Positions 42,052 to 50,509 of a DNA stretch of 64,000 nucleotides are shown here, in pieces (positions within the stretch are counted from its first letter, which is position 1; each line of letters opens with the position of its first letter). The notes beneath the pieces are model-generated. The model was not told the DNA's origin, made no database searches, and worked only from the letters and a program-made list of their open reading frames with translations. This stretch comes from Pseudomonas brassicacearum subsp. brassicacearum. Lineage in GTDB: Bacteria > Pseudomonadota > Gammaproteobacteria > Pseudomonadales > Pseudomonadaceae. The translations under genes and the position numbers were made by a program. Location of the stretch: the NCBI RefSeq assembly GCF_008801605.1, contig NZ_VZPJ01000008.1, positions 62,001 through 126,000 of the forward strand, written 5' to 3'.

Positions 42052-42794
42052 TGAAACCTCCCGTTCCCGGCTTGTCCGGCAGCGTCTGTTCGACCGGCCA
42101 TGACATTGGGGTAAAAGCGTTTGATGGCCAGGTCAGCGTTATCGATCAGGGTCATGCAGGCCCAGACGCCACGCGCCGCGTCACGAGCGGCGATGGCGTC
42201 GGCGATGTCCTTGTGGATGGGCAAGGTGCGGCGCAGCTCATCCGGGTCGGCCGCCGATACTTCGAACGACACCGCCAGCAGCGCACCGAGGGCCGGGACC
42301 ATTTGCTCGATGAACTGATTATGGCTGGCGGCCAGGATGCACTCATGGAAAAACTGGTCGGCACGGTTGTAATCGGCACCGCTGTCCACGGCTCGCTCAA
42401 GCGCATGGTAGGCCAGGCGGATCGCCTGCACCTGATCGGCCGTGGCCCGCTCGCAGGCCCAGCGCACCGCCATCGGCTCGATGGTGCGACGCAGGTCCAG
42501 CAAGTCATCGACAAAATTTTCCGGTAGGCCGCTGCGTGACAGCCAGCCAACCACTTGGGGGTCGAACAGATTCCAGCGCCGCACCGGCAGTACCCGCGTG
42601 CCGACTTTCGGCCCGACTTCCAGCATGCCTTTGGCCACCAGGGTCTTGATCGCCTCGCGAATCACTGTGCGACTGACGCCCAGTTGCTCGCCCAAGTCCG
42701 CTTCGACCTTGATGGTTTGCCCAGGCTTGACCTGGCCGGCGGCTATCCAGCCCCCCAGCCAATCGACGGTCGATGCATGAAAACTGCTGGACAT
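42048..42794 (-). CDS. GntR/FadR-family regulator (DgoR-like)
   Basis: A 248-residue GntR regulator with winged helix (VEADLGEQLGVSRTVIREAI) and an all-helical FCD ligand domain from about 95 (DLLDLRRTIEPMAVRWACER, with the acidic/His metal-site pattern). E. coli DgoR, which senses galactonate, is of this subfamily. The start at 42794 was chosen over a GTG six codons upstream. First gene of the GntR-lactonase pair; a 14-mer shared with the araF leader lies at 42833-42846, so it may control itself and uptake. Confidence 0.88.
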   Translation of the reverse strand: MSSSFHASTVDWLGGWIAAGQVKPGQTIKVEADLGEQLGVSRTVIREAIKTLVAKGMLEVGPKVGTRVLPVRRWNLFDPQVVGWLSRSGLPENFVDDLLDLRRTIEPMAVRWACERATADQVQAIRLAYHALERAVDSGADYNRADQFFHECILAASHNQFIEQMVPALGALLAVSFEVSAADPDELRRTLPIHKDIADAIAARDAARGVWACMTLIDNADLAIKRFYPNVMAGRTDAAGQAGNGRFQ

Positions 42795-42832
42795 GAAAAC
42801 CCCGCGGGCCACTCTTATTGGAGGCCCACGCT

Positions 42833-42846
42833 AATCATCATACGAT
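42833..42846. promoter_or_regulatory. candidate GntR operator upstream of its own gene
   Basis: AATCATCATACGAT, 39 bp ahead of the start, identical to 40068-40081 in reverse orientation. The outer bases (AATC...GATT) are symmetric. Confidence 0.6.
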
Positions 42847-42875
42847 TGGGTGTCAATTTGAATTTTACTTGGCCA

Positions 42876-42967
42876 CTGTGGGAGCGAGCCTGCTCGCGAT
42901 AGCGGTGGGTCAGTGGAGAATGAGGTTGGATGCGCCGGCGCCTTCGCGAGCAAGCTCGCTCCCACAG
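42876..42967. repeat. REPIN
   Basis: CTGTGGGAGCGAGCCTGCTC and its complement face each other in a 92-bp element upstream of the GntR gene, downstream of the DUF1285 gene. Confidence 0.92.
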
Positions 42968-42970
42968 GGT

Positions 42971-43531
42971 TTACGGTTCCAGGCCGATAGGGAAGAACTC
43001 GCCGCCGCTCCACACGCCCAACCAGCGCTGCCCGTCGATCTCGCGGCTGACCGCCAGCTCCACCAGTTGGTAAAACACATTGCGATGGATCAGTGCTTCG
43101 AGATTGCTGCGCACATGCACGTAGGGCGCGGGTTCCTGGGTCAGGGGATCGATCACCACCCGCAGCGGATGCTCGGCACCGGCCTCGGTGGTTTCCTCGA
43201 CATTGGTGGTGAAGCGCAACAACTGCCCTTCCCCCTGCCCTTCGACCTCAAGGGTCACGGCCACGAACGGCGCGTCATCGACCTTGATGCCGACTTTTTC
43301 CACAGGGGTAATCAGGAAGTAATCATCGCCGTCGCGGCGGATGATGGTAGAGAACAACTTGACCATCGGCTTTCGCCCGATGGGCGTACCCAGGTAGTAC
43401 CAGGTGCCGTCCCGGGCGATGCGCATGTCAATGTCGCCGCAGAAGTCGGGATTCCACAAGTGGACCGGCGGCAGGCCTTTGGTCTTGGGGATCTGCCCCA
43501 GCAAATCATTGGCTTTTTGCGGTCCGCTCAT
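42971..43531 (-). CDS. DUF1285-domain protein
   Basis: A 186-residue protein matching the DUF1285 family, widespread in proteobacteria without known function. It starts MSGPQKANDLLGQIPKTKGL and shows blocks WNPDFCGDIDMRIARDGTWY, LGTPIGRKPMVKLFSTII and VDDAPFVAVTLE. It is soluble and has no signal. It follows the DUF4823 lipoprotein gene by 16 bp on the same strand and is likely in one transcript. Confidence 0.88.
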   Translation of the reverse strand: MSGPQKANDLLGQIPKTKGLPPVHLWNPDFCGDIDMRIARDGTWYYLGTPIGRKPMVKLFSTIIRRDGDDYFLITPVEKVGIKVDDAPFVAVTLEVEGQGEGQLLRFTTNVEETTEAGAEHPLRVVIDPLTQEPAPYVHVRSNLEALIHRNVFYQLVELAVSREIDGQRWLGVWSGGEFFPIGLEP

Positions 43532-43547
43532 GGTGACTCCTGATTAT

Positions 43548-44153
43548 TTATTCGTCGCTCATCCCCAGCAGGCTGCGGGCATATTCACGCAAAGGCGTGG
43601 CGATGAGGTCTTGTGGCTGCTTGTCGTGCAACGTCAGTAAACCGCCACGACTCTTGATCCGTGCAGTATCAATCAAATACTGGGTGCTGGTCTCGATCAA
43701 CATGATTTGAATCACGCTGGTATCGACACCCAGGCGATCCAAGGCTTCTTCATCCTGCCATTCGTCAGTGTTGCCGATGCGGTTGTCAGCCTTGGCGAAG
43801 CGGGTGTACAGCAAATAATGGGCACCGGCGGAGCGGGCTTCACCCATGGCCTGGTCGAGGCCCTCGGGAACGCGGGCGCGACGGACCATGGGGAAATATT
43901 CGATGAAGCCATTGAAGGCCTCTTCGGCCACGACGTTGGGACGCGGGTAAGCGCTGCCTGGCGGAGCAAAGGCGCCCTGGGCGATGTAGATGAACGAGTC
44001 GGGCTGAATACGCAGGTTGTTCACACGACGGCTGTCGCTATGGTCCAGCAGGCCGGCGTCGCTCATGTGATAACGAACGCCCTCTCCCATGTCGCTGACA
44101 TTCATGCAGCCACCAAGCGCCAAAACGGCCAGCAGCAAAACCAGGCTACGCAT
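43548..44153 (-). CDS. DUF4823-domain lipoprotein
   Basis: A 201-residue lipoprotein. The signal MRSLVLLLAVLALGGC carries a lipobox (LGGC, Cys about residue 16). The body is an alpha/beta domain with strands such as AGAHYLLYTRFAKAD and VDTSVIQIMLIETSTQYLID, as in DUF4823 and GNA1162-like lipoproteins. Function is unknown. The start at 44153 opens the signal peptide; a longer frame upstream overlaps a REPIN and is unlikely. Confidence 0.85.
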   Translation of the reverse strand: MRSLVLLLAVLALGGCMNVSDMGEGVRYHMSDAGLLDHSDSRRVNNLRIQPDSFIYIAQGAFAPPGSAYPRPNVVAEEAFNGFIEYFPMVRRARVPEGLDQAMGEARSAGAHYLLYTRFAKADNRIGNTDEWQDEEALDRLGVDTSVIQIMLIETSTQYLIDTARIKSRGGLLTLHDKQPQDLIATPLREYARSLLGMSDE

Positions 44154-44260
44154 CCTACCCTCCAAAAAACCGGTGTCGGAAAACCGGCGAATGGTCGTGG
44201 GATGCAGCTTTTGCGCCAGCTCATCGAGATGGGGGTCAGATGTATCCAAGTGAATGGAAA

Positions 44261-44338
44261 ATTGCTATCGCGGGCAAGCCTTGCTCCCACAAGTACGACG
44301 CTTATCATGTGGGAGCAAGGCTTGCCCGCGATAGCAAT
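44261..44338. repeat. REPIN, nearly perfect 78-bp hairpin
   Basis: Arms start ATTGCTATCGCGGGCAAGCC and are exact complements over about 32 bp, with a 13-bp centre. Between moaA's stop and the DUF4823 gene. Confidence 0.93.
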
Positions 44339-44341
44339 AGA

Positions 44342-45310
44342 TCAGCCGCCGATGATTTTCATGATGGTCGCGCCGCCGGAGAATGCCACTTCCTGCTTGT
44401 CCCCCAACGCCTTGACCAACAAGCGCTGAAGCGCCGGCAATGCCTGGTGACGGGGCTTGTCCAGCAGGTCGCCGACGAAGTGACGGTTGCTCGACGACAG
44501 GCAGCCATGCAGCCACCCAGTGGAAGACAACCGCAACCGTGAGCAGGTACGGCAGAAAGGCACGCTTTCGTTGGCGATCACGCCAAAGTGACCCAACCCC
44601 GGTATCTCATAGCGCACCGCAGTGGCATCCACCGGCGCATCGGCTTGCAGGTATTCGTACTGATCGCCGATCAGGCTGAGCAATTGCTGGAGGCTGACGA
44701 ACTGCTGCAGGAAGGCGTTGGAGTCGCTGGCCAGGTGTCCCATGCGCATCAACTCGATGAAACGCAACTCATAGCCACGTTCCAGGCAGTATTCGAGCAA
44801 AGGCATCACCTGGTCCAGATTCTGCCCGCGCAACGGCACCATGTTGACCTTGATCTTCATCCCGGCGGCCCGAGCCTGTTCCATGCCGTCAAGCACGGTC
44901 GCCAGGTCGCCGCCACGGGCGATACTGCGAAACGCGGCGGGGTCCAGGGTGTCGAGGGAAACGTTGATGCGACGGATACCGGCGTCTACCAGCAACGGCA
45001 GTTTTTTCGCCAGCAACTGGCCATTGGTGGTCAGGCTGATGTCCTCCAGGCCCATCTGCCCCACCGCCGTCATGAAACGCTCGAGCTTGGGGCTGACCAA
45101 CGGTTCGCCGCCAGTGATGCGCAGCCGCTCGATGCCGGCGGCCTCGATCAGATAGGCCACACCACGCGCCATGGCCTCGGCCGACAGTTCATCCTGCGCA
45201 GCCACCAACCGCTTGCCATCAGGCACGCAATAGGTACAGGCGTAATTGCAGGCTGAGGTCAGGCTGATCCGCAGATTACGGAAACGCCTGCCTTGACGGT
45301 CAACGATCAT
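44342..45310 (-). CDS. moaA: GTP 3',8-cyclase
   Basis: A 322-residue radical SAM enzyme for the first step of molybdenum cofactor synthesis. The N-terminal 4Fe-4S motif is CNYACTYC (about residues 21-28), GGEP follows at about 67-70, and the C-terminal cluster is CRTCSRLR plus a third Cys in GWLHGC (about 252-270). It ends with the family's tandem glycines (ATIMKIIGG). Single gene here; other moa genes are outside. The TetR gene 153 bp upstream is read the same way. Confidence 0.95.
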   Translation of the reverse strand: MIVDRQGRRFRNLRISLTSACNYACTYCVPDGKRLVAAQDELSAEAMARGVAYLIEAAGIERLRITGGEPLVSPKLERFMTAVGQMGLEDISLTTNGQLLAKKLPLLVDAGIRRINVSLDTLDPAAFRSIARGGDLATVLDGMEQARAAGMKIKVNMVPLRGQNLDQVMPLLEYCLERGYELRFIELMRMGHLASDSNAFLQQFVSLQQLLSLIGDQYEYLQADAPVDATAVRYEIPGLGHFGVIANESVPFCRTCSRLRLSSTGWLHGCLSSSNRHFVGDLLDKPRHQALPALQRLLVKALGDKQEVAFSGGATIMKIIGG

Positions 45311-45463
45311 GGATCACTCCGGCACAAGAAAAATCGGACTCGCGAAAATTGACCTAGAAATCAAGATTTCGCAAGACCCAAGCCTGAGTATATTACTGGG
45401 ACACTGCGCCATGTAAGCGGACATGGCGCAATAAGGCAGCTGAATGTCTTGGCCCGTGCGGCC

Positions 45464-46102
45464 TTAGCTGCTAGGGACGTCGGTATCGCGCTTGCGCTTG
45501 TTGCCCATGCGCACGCCGATGTCCATCAGGAACTGGAAGAAACCTTCCTGATCTTCCAGCACGTTGCTCCAGAACGGCGAGTGATACAGCGCCACCGCAC
45601 CGTGCACCAGCGCCCAGGCAGCACAGTAATGGAAATAAGGCGGCACGTCTTCAAGCTTGCCTTCGCTGATCCGGCCCTTGATCAGCAGGGTCAGGCGTTC
45701 GAAGTTCGAGGCGCGGATCTTGTGCAACTCCTCGACCATCTCCGGCACCTGGTTGCCCTTGACCACCTTCTCTTCCAGGCGATCGAACAAGCGGTAGCGC
45801 TGCGGGTCGCGCATGCGGAACTCGAAGTAGGCCCGGGACAGGGCCTCCTTGTCCTTGTCCACATCGGCCGAGTGCAGCAGCTCGTTCAAATCGCGCTCGT
45901 AGTCGAGCATCAGGCGCAGGTAGATCTCCGCCTTGGATTTGAAATGTTTATAAATCGTGCCTTTGCCGATACCCACGGCATCCGCAATCATCTCGACGGT
46001 GACACTGTCTTCACCCTGATCGAGGAACAACTTGAGCGCGGTGTCGAGAATTTCCTGCTCGCGGCGGCGAAACTCACGGACCTTACGAGGTTCTTTGTGC
46101 AT
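45464..46102 (-). CDS. TetR-family transcriptional regulator
   Basis: A 212-residue regulator. The helix-turn-helix is near residues 30-55 (SVTVEMIADAVGIGKGTIYKHF). It keeps a long C-terminal domain for ligand and dimer contacts that cannot be read. P. aeruginosa has a TetR gene in the equivalent place, two genes before tatD. The start at 46102 is MHKEPRKVREFRRREQEI. The target is not evident. Confidence 0.9.
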   Translation of the reverse strand: MHKEPRKVREFRRREQEILDTALKLFLDQGEDSVTVEMIADAVGIGKGTIYKHFKSKAEIYLRLMLDYERDLNELLHSADVDKDKEALSRAYFEFRMRDPQRYRLFDRLEEKVVKGNQVPEMVEELHKIRASNFERLTLLIKGRISEGKLEDVPPYFHYCAAWALVHGAVALYHSPFWSNVLEDQEGFFQFLMDIGVRMGNKRKRDTDVPSS

Positions 46103-46349
46103 AAGAAAAAGGTCTGAAGGGTCAAAATTCGAAGCCGGGTATTATGCCTAACTTACGCAAAAATGCACGGATCATCCGTTCTCGGCCACTGTTCTTCACA
46201 AAACCGTACACACCCGGCTCACCGTTTCTCACGCCAATGCGCCGTGCCTGCGAGCTTTGGCGACAGTGAGAACTTATCCGAAGCGAGCGTATTCCAAATT
46301 TGTTTAAAAACCGCCCCGGCCAGACTGGACGGGTTGGCATACTGATCAA
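46103..46349. other. gap between the TetR gene and the small RNA
   Basis: Part of the 384-bp gap 46103-46486. I found no protein gene; an open minus-strand frame of 75 codons here has no ribosome-binding site and is read as noise. The promoter of the small RNA likely begins in this region. Confidence 0.45.
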
Positions 46350-46477
46350 TACTTGAACTGTCGGCGCGACATCTCCCCCAAGTGACGCGCTGATGAAGGT
46401 ACCAACGGACCGCGTACCTTTGTTTTACTCCTAATGGTCTTAACCCGGATTCACCCCCCAGAACCCGGGTTTTTTTT
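46350..46477 (+). ncRNA. rgsA: probable RgsA small RNA
   Basis: Unassigned DNA upstream of tatD ends in a strong terminator: ACCCGG / CCCGGGT hairpin around 46443-46469 followed by eight T's. A CATACT -10-like box (46338-46343) gives a start near 46350 and a transcript of about 128 bases. In P. aeruginosa and P. fluorescens the Gac- and RpoS-linked RgsA RNA of about this size lies in this position between the TetR-side genes and tatD. Assignment is by synteny and terminator; I cannot verify the sequence. Confidence 0.6.
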
Positions 46478-46486
46478 GCATGGAAT

Positions 46487-47281
46487 TCAGGCTTGCGCCG
46501 CCCGCACATGAGCCAGCGGAAACAATTGCTTAAAATTCTCCGTCGTCTGCTCGGCAAACCGCTCGTAGGACTCACCGCGCAGCATCGCCAGGAACTCTGC
46601 CACTTCCCGTACGTATTGCGGAAGGTTCGGCTTGCCACGATAGGGAATGGGCGCCAGGTAAGGCGAGTCGGTCTCCACCAACAGCCGATCAGCCGGCACT
46701 TTGCTGGCAACGTCGCGCAATGCATCGGCATTGCGGAACGTGACAATCCCGGACAAGGAAATGTAATAGCCCATGTCCAGGGCGGCCTTGGCCATGTCCC
46801 AGTCTTCGGTGAAGCAATGCAGCACCCCGGCCTGGGGCAGCGCGGCGTCACGCAGCAAGGCCAGGGTGTCGGCCCGGGCGCCACGGGTGTGGATGATCAC
46901 CGGCTTGCCGGTTTGTCGGGCGGCCTCCAGGTGCAGCCGGAATGACGCCTGCTGCACGTCAGCGGCTTCCGGTTCGTAGTGATAGTCCAGGCCGGTTTCG
47001 CCGATGGCGACCACCCGTGGATGGTCCAGCTCACGCAACAGCCAATCGAGCGCCGGCGCAGCGTCGGGCTGGACATCCAGCGGATGAACACCGACCGAAC
47101 AATCGACATCGGCATAACGTTCGGCCAGGGCCTTGACGTCGGCGGCGTTGTCGGCGCTGACGCCGATGCACAGGAAATGACCGACACCCCGTTCACGGGC
47201 CGCGTCCAGCGCAGCATCCAGGGAGCCGCCATGGGCAGCGAGGTCGAGACGGTCAAGGTGACAATGGGAATCTACAAGCAT
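46487..47281 (-). CDS. TatD-family metal-dependent DNase/hydrolase
   Basis: A 264-residue TIM-barrel hydrolase. Metal ligands are in VDSHCHLDRLD (His-x-His, residues 5-7), GETGLDYHY (Glu), VLHCFTED (His) and ETDSPYLAP (Asp). The family includes TatD and YcfH exonucleases and D-aminoacyl-tRNA-like deacylases. It is the last gene of the long fab/tmk/holB/pilZ run read from the right, 11 bp after pilZ, as in other pseudomonads. Confidence 0.93.
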   Translation of the reverse strand: MLVDSHCHLDRLDLAAHGGSLDAALDAARERGVGHFLCIGVSADNAADVKALAERYADVDCSVGVHPLDVQPDAAPALDWLLRELDHPRVVAIGETGLDYHYEPEAADVQQASFRLHLEAARQTGKPVIIHTRGARADTLALLRDAALPQAGVLHCFTEDWDMAKAALDMGYYISLSGIVTFRNADALRDVASKVPADRLLVETDSPYLAPIPYRGKPNLPQYVREVAEFLAMLRGESYERFAEQTTENFKQLFPLAHVRAAQA

Positions 47282-47292
47282 AAAAGGCCGGG

Positions 47293-47649
47293 CTACATCG
47301 TATGGGTGGGACGGTCGGACTTCAGGGAGCCGGCCAAGTGGGTTTCGATCTGATTGCGGGCGGAATTGTCGCCGTCGCTGAATTGCACACCGACGCCGGC
47401 GGCCCGATTGCCCTGGGCGCCTTTGGGCGTCATCCAGATCACCTTGCCGGCGACCGGGATCTTTTCCGCTTCATCCATCAGGCTCAAGAGCATGAACACT
47501 TCATCGCCCAAGCGATAATTCTTGTTGGTCGGAATGAACAGGCCGCCGTTCTTGATGAAGGGCATGTAGGCGGCGTAGAGCACCGACTTGTCCTTGATGG
47601 TCAGGGACAGGATACCGTTGCGTGGCCCGGGACTGACAGGTTCGTTCAT
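47293..47649 (-). CDS. pilZ: PilZ, type IV pilus biogenesis protein
   Basis: A 118-residue PilZ-fold protein. The start at 47649 gives MNEPVSPGPRNGILSLTIKD. The protein lacks the RxxxR and D/NxSxxG motifs of c-di-GMP receptors (it has NGGLFIPTN instead), as known for pilZ itself, which acts in pilus assembly by binding other proteins. Located after holB as in P. aeruginosa. No other pilus genes lie in the window. Confidence 0.93.
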   Translation of the reverse strand: MNEPVSPGPRNGILSLTIKDKSVLYAAYMPFIKNGGLFIPTNKNYRLGDEVFMLLSLMDEAEKIPVAGKVIWMTPKGAQGNRAAGVGVQFSDGDNSARNQIETHLAGSLKSDRPTHTM

Positions 47650-47714
47650 GCTGATCTCCGCTGCGATTGAGCTGAGTTTAGTGTCCTGTATCACAGGACA
47701 CTAGGCCGTGTCTG

Positions 47715-48707
47715 TCAGTTTCGACCAGGCAAACTCGCCCACTGCACCAACAGCGCCTCGAGCAACAGCACCCGATTGAGGTTCGCTTTGCCCAGCACCT
47801 TCTGACGTTGGGCAAGAATCCAGTCCTGAATGTTCAAGATTTTATCCTGGCTGCTTTTTTGCGCCAGGTACTGGATCACCTTGCGCATGTCCGCCAACCC
47901 CAGGCCAGCCTCATCCTCGGTCAATTGGTAACGCAGGATCAGGCTCGACCAGTCGCAGAACCAGTCAAACAGCAAGAGCAACGGGATCGCGTTCCAACCC
48001 TCGGCCAGTTGCGTGGGGGATTGCTGCTGCTTGAGCAGTTTCTTGACCCCCTCCACCACCAAGGCCCGCTGCTCCCGCACGCCCTGGGCCTGAAGGCTGA
48101 CAGCCGCCAGGGGCGAGCCGGCCGCCAGGGTCAGCAACTCGACACGCTCTTCGTCGCTGCTGTCGGGCAAGGCCTGGGCCAGCCACTGCAAGCTCATCGC
48201 CTCGCTCGGCAGCGGGCAGGCCTGTTGCACGCAGCGACTCTTGATGGTCGGCAGCAAGCGACTCGGCTGGTGGCTGACCAGTAGCAACACGGTGTCGCCG
48301 GAAGGCTCTTCAAGACTTTTGAGCAAGGCGTTGGCGGCGTTGATGTTCATCGACTCGACCGGCTCGATCAGCACCACCTTGCGCCCGCCCATCTGCGAGG
48401 TCTGGACCACGAAGCTGACCAGGTCCCGAACCTGGTCGACCTTGATCGCCTTGTCCGCCTCTTCCGGTTCCAGCACGTAATTATCGGGATGGCTGCCCGC
48501 CTTGAGCAGCAGGCAGGACTTGCACTCGCCGCAGGCATTCGAGACACCCGGGCGCTGGCACAGCAGGCTGGCCATCAGGCGCTCGGCCAGTGCCCGCTTG
48601 CCGATGCCGGCCGGGCCGTGCAACAGATAGGCATGGGCATGCTGGGCACGACCGGCCAGTTGCTGCCAGAGGCCGTCTTGCCAGGGATAGGCTTCAGCCA
48701 CGGACAC
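47715..48707 (-). CDS. holB: DNA polymerase III delta prime subunit
   Basis: A 330-residue clamp-loader subunit (GTG start). The P-loop-like HGPAGIGKRALAE (about residues 31-43) is followed by four cysteines of a zinc module (CQRPGVSNACGECKSC, about 50-65), then LIEPVESMNINAANALLKSLEEP and the SRC motif in TIKSRC. It overlaps the tmk stop by 14 bp, so the two are translated together. Confidence 0.94.
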   Translation of the reverse strand: MSVAEAYPWQDGLWQQLAGRAQHAHAYLLHGPAGIGKRALAERLMASLLCQRPGVSNACGECKSCLLLKAGSHPDNYVLEPEEADKAIKVDQVRDLVSFVVQTSQMGGRKVVLIEPVESMNINAANALLKSLEEPSGDTVLLLVSHQPSRLLPTIKSRCVQQACPLPSEAMSLQWLAQALPDSSDEERVELLTLAAGSPLAAVSLQAQGVREQRALVVEGVKKLLKQQQSPTQLAEGWNAIPLLLLFDWFCDWSSLILRYQLTEDEAGLGLADMRKVIQYLAQKSSQDKILNIQDWILAQRQKVLGKANLNRVLLLEALLVQWASLPGRN

Positions 48708-49326
48708 GCTCCAGCAAACGCGGCAGCAAGCCGTCCAGGGACTGTTGGACCTGGGTCAGCGGTTGCGCGGCATCGATCAGCAGGTAACGCGCCGGATCGG
48801 CCTTGGCGCGACTCAGGAAGGCATTGCGCACGGCATTGAAGAAAGCCTGGCCCTCAAGCTCGAAACGATCCAGGCGGCCACGGGCACTGGCGCGGGCCAG
48901 GCCGATTTCCACCGGCAGGTCGAACACCAGGGTCAGGTCTGGCCGCAGGTCACCCTGGACGAAGGCTTCCAACGCGGCGATGCGCTCCACCGACAAGCCC
49001 CGGCCGCCGCCCTGGTAGGCATAGGTCGAATCGGTAAAACGATCGCAGAGCACCACCGCGCCACGGGCCAGCGCCGGGCGAATCACCTCGGCCAGATGCT
49101 GTGCCCTGGCGGCGAACACCAGCAACAGCTCGGTGTCGGGGTTCATGACCTCTTCAATGGGCGCCAGCAGCACCTCGCGAATTCGCTCGGCCAGCGGCGT
49201 ACCGCCCGGCTCACGGGTCAACACCACCTCGATGCCAGCGGCCTGCAGGCGTTCGGCCAGGTATTCGCGATTAGTGCTCTTGCCGGCGCCTTCCGGGCCT
49301 TCCAGCGTTATAAACAAGCCAGTCAC
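48694..49326 (-). CDS. tmk: thymidylate kinase
   Basis: A 210-residue kinase that turns dTMP into dTDP. It has a GTG start with AAGGATCG ahead. P-loop GPEGAGKST (about residues 10-18), DRFTDSTYAYQGGGRG substrate region (about 96-111) and a lid after DLPVEIGLARASARG. It is between mltG (19 bp upstream) and holB (overlap). Confidence 0.95.
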   Translation of the reverse strand: MTGLFITLEGPEGAGKSTNREYLAERLQAAGIEVVLTREPGGTPLAERIREVLLAPIEEVMNPDTELLLVFAARAQHLAEVIRPALARGAVVLCDRFTDSTYAYQGGGRGLSVERIAALEAFVQGDLRPDLTLVFDLPVEIGLARASARGRLDRFELEGQAFFNAVRNAFLSRAKADPARYLLIDAAQPLTQVQQSLDGLLPRLLERVRG

Positions 49327-49345
49327 AGGCGATCCTTAATCAAAG

Positions 49346-50506
49346 TCATTGCGGGCTCGGCGGCTCGCTGGCATCCGGTTCGGGAGCAGGTACTTGGGGC
49401 GGCACCTGGGGTACAGCGTCGGGCGCCGTGTCGGGTGATGCCGCGGGAATCGGTGCCTGCTCGTCCGATGTTGCCGGAGCCGGGCTGGAGCGGTAATCGG
49501 CACGGCGCTTGAGTTGGAATTCGCGCACCGCGTTGTTGTGCGACTCCAGGTCATCGGAAAACACGTGGCTGCCGTCACCACGCGCGACGAAGTAAAGGCT
49601 ATTGCCCGACGCCGGGTTCAATGCCGCATGAATCGCTTCGCGCCCCACCATCGCAATCGGCGTCGGCGGCAAGCCCGGGATCAGGTAGGTGTTATAGGGG
49701 TTTTCTTCTTTCAGATGGGCGCGGGTGAGTTTGCCGGTGTAGCGCTCGCCCAGACCATAGATCACCGTGGGGTCGGTCTGCAGCAGCATGCCCAGGCGCA
49801 TGCGCCGCACAAAGACGCCGGCAATCTGCCCGCGCTCCTGGGGCACACCGGTTTCCTTCTCCACCAGGGACGCCATGATCAGCGCTTGATACGGCTGGGT
49901 GTAAGGCACATCGGCGGCACGCTGTGCCCACTCCTTGGCGAGCACGTCTTCCAGGCGGTCGTAGGCTTTTTTCAGCAGGTCGACATCCGAGGTGCCGCGC
50001 ACGAAGCGATAGGTATCCGGGAAGAACCGGCCTTCGGGAAATATCCCGGAGTGACCAAGACGGTCCATGACCTGGGCGTCGCTCAGGCCGGTGAGAGTCT
50101 GCTGGAGTTTTTCATCCTTGGTCAGCGCCGCGCGCACCTGACGGAAATTCCAGCCCTCCACCAGCGTCACGCTGTACTGCACCACTTCGCCGCGCTTCCA
50201 GACACCGATCAGGCCTTCCATGGTCATGCCCGGCACCATCCGATATTCACCGGAATGCAGTGGCTGGTCGGCGAGATTGAAGCGCCAATAGATCCGCAGC
50301 CAGAAGGCGTCCTTGATCAGGCCATCGGCTTCGAGGCGCTTGAGGGTTCCGGTCGGGGTGGTCCCGTTGGGCACGTCCAGCAATTCTTCCTGGGTGATGT
50401 TCAGCGGCTGTTGCAGCGCCGAATGAATCTTCCAGGCCGAAGCGCCCAACAACAGCCCTGCCAGAACCAGTCCGGTCTCCAGCAGCAGCAAGAATTTACG
50501 TCTCAC
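49346..50506 (-). CDS. mltG: endolytic peptidoglycan transglycosylase
   Basis: A 386-residue inner-membrane protein (GTG start) with one membrane helix near residues 5-25 (LLLLETGLVLAGLLLGA) and a YceG/MltG catalytic domain. The active glutamate lies in the block VEKETGVPQERGQIAGVF (about residue 224). It cuts new glycan strands and sets their length. The C-terminal 50 residues are proline-rich and low in complexity. It begins 3 bp after pabC. Confidence 0.92.
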   Translation of the reverse strand: MRRKFLLLLETGLVLAGLLLGASAWKIHSALQQPLNITQEELLDVPNGTTPTGTLKRLEADGLIKDAFWLRIYWRFNLADQPLHSGEYRMVPGMTMEGLIGVWKRGEVVQYSVTLVEGWNFRQVRAALTKDEKLQQTLTGLSDAQVMDRLGHSGIFPEGRFFPDTYRFVRGTSDVDLLKKAYDRLEDVLAKEWAQRAADVPYTQPYQALIMASLVEKETGVPQERGQIAGVFVRRMRLGMLLQTDPTVIYGLGERYTGKLTRAHLKEENPYNTYLIPGLPPTPIAMVGREAIHAALNPASGNSLYFVARGDGSHVFSDDLESHNNAVREFQLKRRADYRSSPAPATSDEQAPIPAASPDTAPDAVPQVPPQVPAPEPDASEPPSPQ

Positions 50507-50509
50507 GAA

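Noticed and set aside
46122..46349. A 75-codon minus-strand frame ahead of the small RNA
   Set aside because: No ribosome-binding site, no recognisable domain, and it overlaps the likely small-RNA promoter.
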